This document shows positions 34,351-42,627 of a DNA stretch of 64,000 nucleotides, one piece after another; positions within the stretch are counted from its first letter, which is position 1, and every line of letters begins with the position of its first letter. A program made the position numbers and the translations under genes. Under the pieces are notes generated by a model. It saw only the letters and a program-made list of their open reading frames with translations. It was not told the DNA's origin and searched no databases. Source of the DNA: an uncultured Albidovulum sp. (GTDB lineage Bacteria; Pseudomonadota; Alphaproteobacteria; Rhodobacterales; Rhodobacteraceae); assembly GCA_913064775.1 (NCBI GenBank), contig CAJYAD010000007.1:62001-126000 (forward strand), written 5' to 3'.

Positions 34351-37300
34351 ATGAATGATCTGCACAGCGCGGAGAAACAGGCCATCCTGGTCGTCGGCTA
34401 TTACCGCAGCGGCACCTCGGCGCTGTGCGGATCGCTTGCCGATCTGGGCGTCCAGATCAGCAGCGACGCGGAAAGCAACGCCTCGAACCCCAAGGGATTC
34501 TTCGAATCCACCGAGTTGATAAAGTTCGACATCCGCGTGCTCGAACTGATGCAATCGTATTGGAGCGACCTGTCCCCCCTGCCCGAGGGCTGGATCGACC
34601 GCGCCGACGTGCAGATGCAGCGAGAGGTTCTGGCCGAGATCCTGAGCTGCCAGTTCGCCGGGGCGCCGCTGGTGGCGGTGAAACATCCGCATCTGTGCCG
34701 GTTGCTGCCCTTGTATGAGCAGGCGGTGCAGGACGCGGGCTATGGGGTCAAGGTGCTGCATACCCACCGCTCGCCCTATGCGGTGGCAACCAGCCAGGCG
34801 ACCAAGAACAACCTGACGCGGGCCCATGCGATCGCGCTCTGGGCCAGTTATATCACGTCGGGCGAGTTGGGCGCGCGGGGGCTGCCGCGGGCCTGGGTGC
34901 GCTATCCCGACCTGCTGCGGGACGCCGATGGCACCGTGCGCCGGGCACTGGCCGCGATCGGGATCGAGCTGGCCGAGGGCGGCCATATCGACTTCATCAG
35001 CAAGGCGCTGAACCGTTCCGACGAGGCCGGGGCCGAGGGGCTGTATCGCCCGCTGGCCCGGCTTGCGGCCGAGATCGAGGCCGCCATCCATGACGGCGCG
35101 AACGCCGCCGTCTGGGACGATCTGCGCGCCCGCAGCGCCGATCTGGCCGGCTTCGTGGCCGAGCTGGGGCAATCGGGCAACCGTGCCGCCCCGGGTGTGG
35201 GTCAGGGGATCCTGATGGCGATGCCGGCGGGGCGCGGGGTGCAGATCGCGGGGGCCGCAAAGACCCATCCGATCCGCCCGGCCGAACGTGGCGACGCGGT
35301 GGAAGAGGCCCGCGTGAAGGCGCTGCTGGAACGCGCGCGCAAGGGCCATGGCCCTCTGCCCGGCCTCAGCCTGCTGATCGCCTGCCCGGAAGGCTGCACC
35401 CAGGCTCAGCTACGCGATACGCTGGATTCGATCGCGCAGAACTGGTGCCAGCCCGAGGTGAAGATCGCCTTCGCCGCCGCGCCGGGCCTCGATTTCGACG
35501 GCGCCGGCCTGAGCATGGAGCGCCGCTTTGAGACCGAGCCGGAGATGACCTCTGCCCTGTTCGCCGCGCTGTCCGATGCCCGCACCGATTACGCCGCGAT
35601 CGTCAATGCCGGCGACATGATCGAACCCGACGCGATCGCCCGCTTCACCCTGCGCGCCGTCGCCTCGGGGGCGGACATGCTGTATTGCGACGAGATCGCG
35701 CCCAGCCCGGGCGGGCCCTGGATCCGGGCGAAACCGGCGATGTCGCTGCCGCGTCTGCTGGAATCGTGCTTTGTCGGTGACTGGGTCTGGTACCGCCGCG
35801 CCGCCGTGGCGGATCTGGGCGGCTTCCGCCCCGATCTTTTTCCCGGCGCCGAAGAGCAGGACATGCAGATCCGTCTGGCCGGTGCCGGCAAGCGGATCGA
35901 GACCCTGTCCGAGGCGCTTTTCGTGCGCGGCGAGACCACCCGCCGCGACAGCGTCACGCTGGAGGTGGCGACCGAAAGCGCCCGCGCCTCGATCGCCGCG
36001 CAGCTGGACCGGGCGGGGGCGGGTGGACAGGTTCGTGCCGGCGCCATCGCGGGGCTTTTTGCCGTCGATTACCCGGCCGCGCCCGATCCGGCGGTGACGC
36101 TGGGCATCCTTTGCCGGGCGCCGATCACCCCCGATGTCGCGCAGTTGGCGGTGAACAAGCTGCTGCCGCAGCATGATGGCAAGGCGTCCTGTATCGCCTT
36201 CCTGCGGCCGGGCGACGCGGACGAGACCCCGGCGGCGATGACCCAGTTCCTTGATCAGGTCGCGGCCGAGATCACGCCCAACCACCCCTCGATCCGGGTG
36301 ATCGACGCGGCGCCGCGGCTGGGCGGCACGCTGGCGCGGCTGATGCAGATCCGGCCGGGCAATCATGTGGCGCTGGTCGATCCGGTCTTTGCGCCGTCCG
36401 AGACGGATCTGCTGGGCGCGCTTGCCGCGTTGCTGGAGGCGCTGAAGGATGCCGGGGCAGTGGCGCCGCTGGCCTTCTTTCGCGACGGAGAGCGTACCGC
36501 GCGGCTGCAGGGTCCGTTACTGTTTGGTGCCGACGCCCGCATCGGTCAGGGGTATGAGGCGACCTCTCCCGGGCCGGGCGGCTGGCTGGCGACGACCCAG
36601 CCGGTCGATGCGGTCGACGGCCCGATCGTGGCATTGCGCGCCGGTGCCGTCTTCGACCCCGAGGCCGCCAGCTGGGCCGCGCTTTGCGCCAGTCTGCGGG
36701 CTGGCCCCGAGGGCCCCGCGCTGTCGGCCTATTGGACACCGCGCCGTCAGGTCGAGATCCCCGATCCCGGCCCCGCGCCCGATGTGGAAGTGGCCGCGGC
36801 GCAGGCGATCGCCTATCGCGGCATTCATCACCACCCGGCGATGACGATCTCGGGGTCGCCGCTGATCCTGGAAGGGCGGCCCGGTCTGGTCGATGTCGAA
36901 GCGGCCGCGCTGATCTCTACCGCCGGTCTGCCCGAGGATGGCCGCACCATCGCCGCCGCCCGTTTTGCCCGTGGCGCGGGCCGCCTGCAGGCAGGCATGG
37001 CGGCCGAGCCGATCGATGCGCCCTCGATCCTGCGCGCCCTGCGGCAGGGGCGCCGCTGGATCCGGCTGAACCCGCGGCAGCGCCTGATGCAGCCCGGCAC
37101 AGAAGATGAGATCGCCGCCGATATGCTGATCTGGTCGACCCTGCCGGCCGAGGGCACGGCCGAGACCCTGCGCGCGGCGGGCCATAGCGTCGCCACCTCG
37201 GCGGGGCTGGCGGCGCGGCTGCGGGGGATGGGGGCGCGCAGCGTCTCGGTCGCCCCGCCGCGGTTGACGCGCGAGCTTTGGGCGGGGTTCACCCCCGGCA

Positions 37301-37854
37301 AGGCGCAGGCCAAGCCGGTGGTGCTTTGGGTTCGCGAAAGCGGGGTCGAGGTGCCGTGGATCGACCAGATCCTGCACGATACCGCCGACCGGCTGGCCTG
37401 GACCGTGGTCAGCCAGGACAAGCCGGCGCTTCCGGGCCATGTCGCGCATCGCCCGGTGCCGGTCTATGAGGAGGATTGGGTGCGGCTGTTCGCCGAGACC
37501 GGCGCGGCGATCCTGTTGCGGCCGACCCCGGGCGCGGCGTGGTGCGACGATTATCTTGTCGCGCTGGCGCTGGCGGCGGGGTGCCGCGTGCTGGCCGGCA
37601 AGGAAAGCGAGATCCGCCCCGAACTGGCCGCGCATGTCGCGAGGATCCTGCCCTCGGGCGCGGTGGCGCGCTGGGTCAAGGCGCTGCAGGGCCTGACCGA
37701 GGCGGCGCCTGAAGCCGGCCCCCGCGCGGCGATGATGGACACGCCGGGCCTGTGGCTGGATGCCCGGCACGGGGCGCTGGAGTGGCTGGCGCCCGACAGC
37801 GGCGACTCGGCCCAGGCGGATGCCGTCAGCGAAAGTGCCTTTGATGCAGCGTGA
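34351..37854 (+). CDS. Multi-domain sulfotransferase/glycosyltransferase fusion in flagellar operon
   Basis: This 1167-residue protein has at least three regions. Residues 1-230 look like a sulfotransferase: AILVVGYYRSGTSALCGSL matches the 5'-phosphosulfate (PAPS) loop, and HTHRSPYAVATSQATKNN a 3'-phosphate region. Residues about 335-560 look like a GT-A glycosyltransferase (SLLIACPEGCT, then VASGADMLYCDE). Residues about 580-790 look like a second, degenerate GT2-type domain (VTLGILCRAPI, NHVALVDPVFAP, VDAVDGPIVALRAGAVFDP), and residues about 985-1110 resemble a GT-B lobe (DDYLVALALAAGCRVLAGKESEIRP). No membrane helix is seen. It lies 12 bases after flgL and overlaps flgA by 11. Inference: it modifies flagellar surface proteins or a glycan; domain limits are approximate. 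Confidence 0.7.
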   Translation: MNDLHSAEKQAILVVGYYRSGTSALCGSLADLGVQISSDAESNASNPKGFFESTELIKFDIRVLELMQSYWSDLSPLPEGWIDRADVQMQREVLAEILSCQFAGAPLVAVKHPHLCRLLPLYEQAVQDAGYGVKVLHTHRSPYAVATSQATKNNLTRAHAIALWASYITSGELGARGLPRAWVRYPDLLRDADGTVRRALAAIGIELAEGGHIDFISKALNRSDEAGAEGLYRPLARLAAEIEAAIHDGANAAVWDDLRARSADLAGFVAELGQSGNRAAPGVGQGILMAMPAGRGVQIAGAAKTHPIRPAERGDAVEEARVKALLERARKGHGPLPGLSLLIACPEGCTQAQLRDTLDSIAQNWCQPEVKIAFAAAPGLDFDGAGLSMERRFETEPEMTSALFAALSDARTDYAAIVNAGDMIEPDAIARFTLRAVASGADMLYCDEIAPSPGGPWIRAKPAMSLPRLLESCFVGDWVWYRRAAVADLGGFRPDLFPGAEEQDMQIRLAGAGKRIETLSEALFVRGETTRRDSVTLEVATESARASIAAQLDRAGAGGQVRAGAIAGLFAVDYPAAPDPAVTLGILCRAPITPDVAQLAVNKLLPQHDGKASCIAFLRPGDADETPAAMTQFLDQVAAEITPNHPSIRVIDAAPRLGGTLARLMQIRPGNHVALVDPVFAPSETDLLGALAALLEALKDAGAVAPLAFFRDGERTARLQGPLLFGADARIGQGYEATSPGPGGWLATTQPVDAVDGPIVALRAGAVFDPEAASWAALCASLRAGPEGPALSAYWTPRRQVEIPDPGPAPDVEVAAAQAIAYRGIHHHPAMTISGSPLILEGRPGLVDVEAAALISTAGLPEDGRTIAAARFARGAGRLQAGMAAEPIDAPSILRALRQGRRWIRLNPRQRLMQPGTEDEIAADMLIWSTLPAEGTAETLRAAGHSVATSAGLAARLRGMGARSVSVAPPRLTRELWAGFTPGKAQAKPVVLWVRESGVEVPWIDQILHDTADRLAWTVVSQDKPALPGHVAHRPVPVYEEDWVRLFAETGAAILLRPTPGAAWCDDYLVALALAAGCRVLAGKESEIRPELAAHVARILPSGAVARWVKALQGLTEAAPEAGPRAAMMDTPGLWLDARHGALEWLAPDSGDSAQADAVSESAFDAA

Positions 37855-38557
37855 GAGGGGTGTTGCCCTGTTGGCCGCGGGCTTGGCCGTGGGGCTTGTC
37901 GCGCCGACGGCGGCAGGCGCTGCGGGGGCGCATCAATCCGCCGCCGCGATCAGCGCGGCGATCGCGGCGAAGCTGGGCGGCGGGCCGGTCAAGGTGATGC
38001 CGAACGGCGGCGCGATGATGCCCGCCTGCCGGGCGCCGCTGGAGGTGGGCTGGCTGGCCTCGACCAATGCGGGGTTCCGCACGGCGTCGGTCAGCTGCCC
38101 CAGCCCGACCTGGACGATCTATGCCGGGGTCCGGACCGAGCAGGACGTGACCACGCTGGTGGCCACCCGGGCGATCCGGGCGGGCGGGGCGATCGATGCC
38201 TCGGACACCGCGATGCGGCGGGTCCCTGCCGGCACCTTGCACGGTGCCGCGCTGCAACCGGCCCGGCTGTCCGAAGGCCTGCGCGCCCGGGGGGCGATCG
38301 CCGCGGGCCGTCCGATCCTGAGGTCAATGACCGACCTGCAGGTCGTGGTGCAGAGCGGCCAGCAGATCGCGCTGCGGGTGCGCGAGGGCGGGCTAGTGAT
38401 CTCGGCCCAGGGCGTCGCGCTGCAGAATGGCTCGGTCGGGGATGTGATCGAGGTCGAGAACGCCGCGTCGCATCACCGGCTTCGGGCCGATGTGGTACGC
38501 CAGCTGCCCGCCGCTTCCGGTGTCTATGCGGTGGTGTCCGATGATGCCGCGAACTGA
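37844..38557 (+). CDS. flgA: Flagellar P-ring chaperone FlgA
   Basis: The start MQRERGVALLAAGLAVGLVAPTAAGA (signal peptide) at 37844 is preferred over the longer track ORF, and overlaps the upstream stop by 11 bases. The C-terminal SAF-type domain includes TRAIRAGGAIDASDTAMRRVPAGT and DLQVVVQSGQQIALRVREGGLVISAQGVALQNGSVGDVIEVEN, typical FlgA. It is a periplasmic chaperone for P-ring assembly. Confidence 0.92.
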   Translation: MQRERGVALLAAGLAVGLVAPTAAGAAGAHQSAAAISAAIAAKLGGGPVKVMPNGGAMMPACRAPLEVGWLASTNAGFRTASVSCPSPTWTIYAGVRTEQDVTTLVATRAIRAGGAIDASDTAMRRVPAGTLHGAALQPARLSEGLRARGAIAAGRPILRSMTDLQVVVQSGQQIALRVREGGLVISAQGVALQNGSVGDVIEVENAASHHRLRADVVRQLPAASGVYAVVSDDAAN

Positions 38558-38611
38558 ACCCCGCCTCCACCGGCCCACCCCCCATCCGATCCCGAAAAAG
38601 GTTTCCCTTCT

Positions 38612-39238
38612 GTGATTAAGTATCTTCTGATTGGTCTTGGCGTTTTGATGTTCCTGGCGATGGCGGTCGGTGACGGCCTGGGGATCATGGCCTTCCTCAA
38701 GCTGCGCTCGCTGTCGATGCAGAATGCTTCGGCACAGGCAGCGGCGCAGCCCGGTGCCACCGCGAAGCACAATGGCAAGCCCTCGGCGAAGTCCGCCGCC
38801 AAGCCCGCACCGAAGGCGCCGCCCAAGCCCACCGCCGAGAACGCCAATTTCGTCGAGATCCCGCAATTCGTGGTCACCATTCCCGCCCCGGCGCCCAAGG
38901 CCTCGGGCGCTGCCGGCGCGGATGGCAGCGGCGCGGGGGCGGGCGATCCCGCCGCCAGCCCCGGCCGCGCGGGCTATCTGCAGCTGTCGCTGTCCTTCCT
39001 GACCGAGAGCCAGCGCGCGGCCAAGGATTTCGGCAAGCTGATGCCGATGATCAAATCGGCGATCATCAGCGACGTGATGTCCTCGGGGTTGTCGCCAAGC
39101 GAGGATCCGGTGAAGATGAAGCTGCAGATCAGCGATTACAGCCTGCAGGCGGCCAACACCATCGTGTCGCAGGCCGACAGCAAGGTCGGCAAGACGCCCT
39201 TCGTCGGTGCCTATGTCACCACGTTTGTCACGCAATAA
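38612..39238 (+). CDS. fliL: Flagellar basal body-associated protein FliL
   Basis: The start is GTG (MIKYLLIGLGVLMFLAMAVGDGL), giving one N-terminal helix. The 208 residues have a Pro/Lys/Ala-rich linker and a C-terminal domain (GYLQLSLSFLTESQRAAKDFGKLMPMIKSAIISDVMSS) consistent with FliL, a stator-associated protein. It lies 54 bases after flgA, 3 bases before fliP. Confidence 0.85.
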   Translation: MIKYLLIGLGVLMFLAMAVGDGLGIMAFLKLRSLSMQNASAQAAAQPGATAKHNGKPSAKSAAKPAPKAPPKPTAENANFVEIPQFVVTIPAPAPKASGAAGADGSGAGAGDPAASPGRAGYLQLSLSFLTESQRAAKDFGKLMPMIKSAIISDVMSSGLSPSEDPVKMKLQISDYSLQAANTIVSQADSKVGKTPFVGAYVTTFVTQ

Positions 39239-39241
39239 GCC

Positions 39242-39928
39242 ATGCAGGGCGCCGCTTCTCCGCTTCTCAGTGTGACGACCCAGGGGCACGCCCAGGTGTT
39301 CTCGCTGGATGTGCAGACGCTGCTGATCGTCACGCTGCTGGCCTTCCTGCCGGGGCTTGTGCTGCTGATGACCAGCTTCACGCGGTTCATCGTGGTGCTG
39401 GCGATCTTCCGGCAGGCGCTGGGGCTGTCCACGACGCCGCCGAACATCCTGCTGATCGCGCTGGCGCTGATCCTGTCGGCCTTCGTCATGCGCCCGACGC
39501 TGGAGACGGTGAACACCACCGCGCTGCAACCCTATCTGGCGCGGACGATTTCCTTTGACGACGCGACCAAGGCGGCGATCGCGCCGATGCGGGCCTTCAT
39601 GCTGAAACAGGTGCGCGAACGAGAGCTGCACCTGTTCGTCAACCTTTCGGGCCACAAGGGCGAATACGCCAACCTCGACGACGTGCCGCTGCTGACACTG
39701 GTGCCGGCCTATGTGACGTCGGAATTGCAAAGCGCGTTCCAGATCGGCTTCCTGATCTACATTCCCTTCGCGCTGATCGATCTGGCGGTGGCGGCGATCC
39801 TGATGGCGCTGGGGATGATCATGGTCTCGCCCACGCTGATCTCGTTGCCGATCAAGCTGCTGCTGTTCGTGTCGATCGGGGGGTGGTCGCTGTTGCTGGG
39901 GTCGGTCGCGCGCAGCGTGATCCAATAG
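39242..39928 (+). CDS. fliP: Flagellar export gate protein FliP
   Basis: The 228-residue protein has LLMTSFTRFIVVLAIFRQALGLSTTPPN and VPAYVTSELQSAFQIGFLIYIPFALIDLAVAAILMALGMIMVSP, the FliP signatures, with four membrane helices. It lacks an obvious cleavable signal peptide; the E. coli protein has one. It is part of the export gate with FliQ and FliR. It ends the plus-strand operon. Confidence 0.96.
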   Translation: MQGAASPLLSVTTQGHAQVFSLDVQTLLIVTLLAFLPGLVLLMTSFTRFIVVLAIFRQALGLSTTPPNILLIALALILSAFVMRPTLETVNTTALQPYLARTISFDDATKAAIAPMRAFMLKQVRERELHLFVNLSGHKGEYANLDDVPLLTLVPAYVTSELQSAFQIGFLIYIPFALIDLAVAAILMALGMIMVSPTLISLPIKLLLFVSIGGWSLLLGSVARSVIQ

Positions 39929-39951
39929 GGCGCAGGCACCCCGGGGATCGA

Positions 39952-40413
39952 TCAGGCCTCGGCGTGCAGGCCAGAATCGTCGTCGTCAGGGCGGGGGGTG
40001 TCGGCCGCCCAGCGGCTTTCGTTCATTTCCAGCAGCACGTCACTGATCTGGCGCTCAGAGCGCGAGATGACCGCGCGCGCCAGCTTGTATTCGCGGATCA
40101 GATCCTGCATCCGCGCGGCTTCGGCTTGGCGCCCGGGCGTGGCCTTCAGGGCCTGATAGGCGGATTCGAGCGTGTGGTGATTGGCGTGGCGCAGCACTTC
40201 GCGCAGGCGCTCGAACACGGTGCGGGTGGTCTCGGCGCGGGCCTCGAAGGCCAAGCTGGAGGCGCGCACCTCGGCCGGGGGGGCGGTGGCGATGCTGGCT
40301 GAAAGGGACTCGGCCTCTTGGCGCAGCGATTGTGCCGCGCCCAGGGCGCCATCCAGCGCCGTGGCGAAATCGGCCGCGTCGGCCGGATCAGTCACGGCCA
40401 AGCTTCCGGGCAA
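39952..40413 (-). CDS. FlgN-like flagellar export chaperone (tentative)
   Basis: The protein (153 residues from 40413; a GTG at 40395 is an alternative start) is predicted to be helical and charged. It overlaps flgM by 26 bases and lies last in the fliD-fliS-flgM operon, where gammaproteobacteria put flgN, the chaperone of FlgK and FlgL. Sequence resemblance is weak, so the call is positional. Confidence 0.5.
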   Translation of the reverse strand: MPGSLAVTDPADAADFATALDGALGAAQSLRQEAESLSASIATAPPAEVRASSLAFEARAETTRTVFERLREVLRHANHHTLESAYQALKATPGRQAEAARMQDLIREYKLARAVISRSERQISDVLLEMNESRWAADTPRPDDDDSGLHAEA

Positions 40414-40720
40414 GCAGGCGTTCGAAGGACAGCATCGCGCCCGCGATCTTGGCGGCGGGCGGGCGGTAGTTGCCGGCGGCGACCTGCAGCGTCAGCTGCT
40501 GGACCTCGGCGCTGGCCTGCGGATGATCGGCGGCCGCGACCCCCTTCAGCAATGCGGCCGCATCCTGGGCCTGACCGGAAAGCGAAACGACTTCCTGGCC
40601 TTGCACCGGGGTCGGGGTCTGAACCGAACCCGGCTGCGCCCGGTCCGCCGCCTGGGGGGTGCCACGCGCGGGTTGGTCGATGGGGACAGTACCGTTGGAG
40701 ACGCCAGAGATCTTGACCAT
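40388..40720 (-). CDS. flgM: Anti-sigma-28 factor FlgM
   Basis: The 110-residue protein has a Gln/Thr/Pro-rich disordered N-terminus (MVKISGVSNGTVPID) and a C-terminal FlgM helix region VQQLTLQVAAGNYRPPAAKIAGAMLSFE. FlgM binds FliA and is exported after hook completion. It overlaps the fliS stop by one base (TAATG). Confidence 0.83.
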   Translation of the reverse strand: MVKISGVSNGTVPIDQPARGTPQAADRAQPGSVQTPTPVQGQEVVSLSGQAQDAAALLKGVAAADHPQASAEVQQLTLQVAAGNYRPPAAKIAGAMLSFERLLARKLGRD

Positions 40721-41100
40721 TATCTTTCAGCCAGGTTCCTGATTTCCTTTTCGAGCAGACCGATCTGCTCGACGATCGCGCAAAGCGCTTCGGTATCGTT
40801 TTCGGCGTTCGCCTGGGTCAGCCGTACGTTATAGCTGGTGTAAAGTCCAGCAAGCACGCCGCCCAGCGAATTGGGGTCGTCCGAGACGGTGATCGCCTGC
40901 AGGAAGGACAGCAGCCGAGAGGCCCCGGTGACCGCGGCGAACTTGGCTTCGGTATGCTCCAGCTCGATCGCGCGCCGGGTGCGGGTAAGATAGGTCCTCA
41001 CCCCCCGCAGTCCGATCAGCAGCGTCTCCAGCGTCGGTTCTTCGGGAAGGACCGCGGTGTCGCGATAGAAGGCGGCCGTGTCTGACATGATCGTATTCAA
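40720..41100 (-). CDS. fliS: Flagellin export chaperone FliS-like
   Basis: The 126-residue protein has a helical bundle pattern and sits immediately after fliD, as in most bacteria (LLIGLRGVRTYLTRTRRAIELEHTEAKFAAVTGASRLLSFLQAITVSDD). FliS holds flagellin unfolded for export. It overlaps fliD by 4 bases. Confidence 0.72.
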   Translation of the reverse strand: MNTIMSDTAAFYRDTAVLPEEPTLETLLIGLRGVRTYLTRTRRAIELEHTEAKFAAVTGASRLLSFLQAITVSDDPNSLGGVLAGLYTSYNVRLTQANAENDTEALCAIVEQIGLLEKEIRNLAER

Positions 41101-42518
41101 CCTTTAGTGGTGGAGCCGGATCCGGACAGGATCGACAAGTAAGAGAGGGTGGCAGAGGCGCCGCTGGTGTTGTTGATGGCGTTGGTGAACTGGCTTTCGA
41201 GATTGGCGATCTGCTGGTTGCCGATCAGCGTCTGCATCGCGATCTGGGATTTCAGCGAGGCGACGCTGGTTTTCAGGTCGGTCGCCGCGGCGCCGACAAA
41301 GCCGCTGGCCGCGGTGCCGCTGCCCGATCCCGTCGAGGGTGCTGCCGCCGAGGCCGAGGCCGCGCCGGCGGTGCCGACCGCGCCGGTGACGATGCCGCCG
41401 ACCTTGGTTTCCAGCGTCTTGATCAGGGCGTCGGCGCCGGTCGGATTGGCGGCATAGGCCGATGCGAAGGTGGTGCTGCTGAACGACAGCTTGCCGCTGG
41501 ACGAGATCGTGAAACCCAGCGCATTCGCCGTCATCCCGCTGCTTGTGGCCGAGGACACCGCCGACAACAGATCCTGCTTCAGCTGCTGCACCTGCACATT
41601 GCCCAGCAGCGGCCCGGTTTGGGCGCTTTTCGACGAGGCGCTGGCCGAAGATTTGGGCGGCACGAAGGCGGTTTGCTTGGCGATCTGGCTGACCGCGCTG
41701 TTCAGCTTGTTGGCGAAGGCCGACAGCGCCGAGGACAGCCCCGTGGAAGAGCTGTTCACCGACACCGTGGCCGAGCCCGAGGACACCAGGTTCAGGGTCA
41801 GTCCGCTGACCAGCGACACGCCGCTGTTCGAGGTCTCGGTGACCGGCACGCCATTCAGCGTGAAAGAGGCATTGCGCGCCGCCTGGCCTAGGGTCATCGT
41901 GGCGCCGCTGCTGCCGTAGGACAGCCCCGCCAGCGCGCCGGTGCCACTGACCGAGAAAGATTGCGCTGATCCGGTGGTGCTGCTTTTCAGCACCAGCTTC
42001 GCGCCCGAGGCGGTGTTGATGACCGAGGCCTGAACCCCCTTGCCCGCCGCGTTGATCGCCTGCGCCACGCCATTCACCGTGTCGGCCGAAGAGGCGACGT
42101 TCACCGTCGCCGAGGCGCCACTGCCGAATTTGAACGTCAGCGCCCCCGAGCCCGAGCCCACCGCCGCGCTGCCCGAGGCGTAGGAGCCCGAGTAAACTTC
42201 CTGGCTGTGCGCCAGCTTGATGCCCGAAAGCGTGTAGGATCCGCTCGCGGCGCTCGCTTTGGCCGAGGCCGTCGCCACCGCGCTGGCGCTGGTGGTGGCC
42301 TTCATCGTGCTCAGCGAGGCCGGGTTGGCCAGCCCGCTCAGCGCGCCGTTCAGCGATGACAGCGCACCGCGCACCGACCCAAGGGCCGAGATCTGCGCGT
42401 TGTCGGCCTTGATCTGGGATTGTTCCAGTTTCATCGGCGCCTGGATGCGCGCCTGCAACTGGCTGACGATCGCGGTCACTTCGGCCGACGAGAACAGGCT
42501 TGAGACAGAGTTGGTCAA
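41097..42518 (-). CDS. fliD: Flagellar filament cap protein FliD
   Basis: Residues show the FliD N-terminus SSLFSSAEVTAIVSQLQARIQAPMKLEQSQIKADNAQISALGSVRGALSSL and the C-terminus LKSQIAMQTLIGNQQIANLESQFTNAIN. A TTG at 42518 (MTNSVSSLF) seems the better start; the GTG track start at 42554 adds 12 residues (MPRPGCRSGVTP) without family similarity. It caps the growing filament. Confidence 0.88.
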   Translation of the reverse strand: MTNSVSSLFSSAEVTAIVSQLQARIQAPMKLEQSQIKADNAQISALGSVRGALSSLNGALSGLANPASLSTMKATTSASAVATASAKASAASGSYTLSGIKLAHSQEVYSGSYASGSAAVGSGSGALTFKFGSGASATVNVASSADTVNGVAQAINAAGKGVQASVINTASGAKLVLKSSTTGSAQSFSVSGTGALAGLSYGSSGATMTLGQAARNASFTLNGVPVTETSNSGVSLVSGLTLNLVSSGSATVSVNSSSTGLSSALSAFANKLNSAVSQIAKQTAFVPPKSSASASSKSAQTGPLLGNVQVQQLKQDLLSAVSSATSSGMTANALGFTISSSGKLSFSSTTFASAYAANPTGADALIKTLETKVGGIVTGAVGTAGAASASAAAPSTGSGSGTAASGFVGAAATDLKTSVASLKSQIAMQTLIGNQQIANLESQFTNAINNTSGASATLSYLSILSGSGSTTKG

Positions 42519-42585
42519 CGGCGTTACCCCTGATCTGCACCCCGGCCGCGGCACGGGGCCTTGCGGTCACCCTGGTGGGCGACGC

Positions 42586-42611
42586 GGCCAGGCGCCGGAA
42601 AGCGCCTGGCC
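42586..42611 (-). terminator. GC-rich stem-loop after fliC
   Basis: GGCCAGGCGC-N6-GCGCCTGGCC is a perfect 10-bp inverted repeat 17 bases beyond the fliC stop. No U-tract follows, so it may stabilise the flagellin mRNA rather than terminate. Confidence 0.45.
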
Positions 42612-42627
42612 GGTCCTGTGGTGCCGG

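Noticed and set aside
42586-42611. Perfect stem-loop after fliC as a strong terminator
   Set aside because: No U-tract follows on either strand, so it is recorded only as a low-confidence stem-loop.
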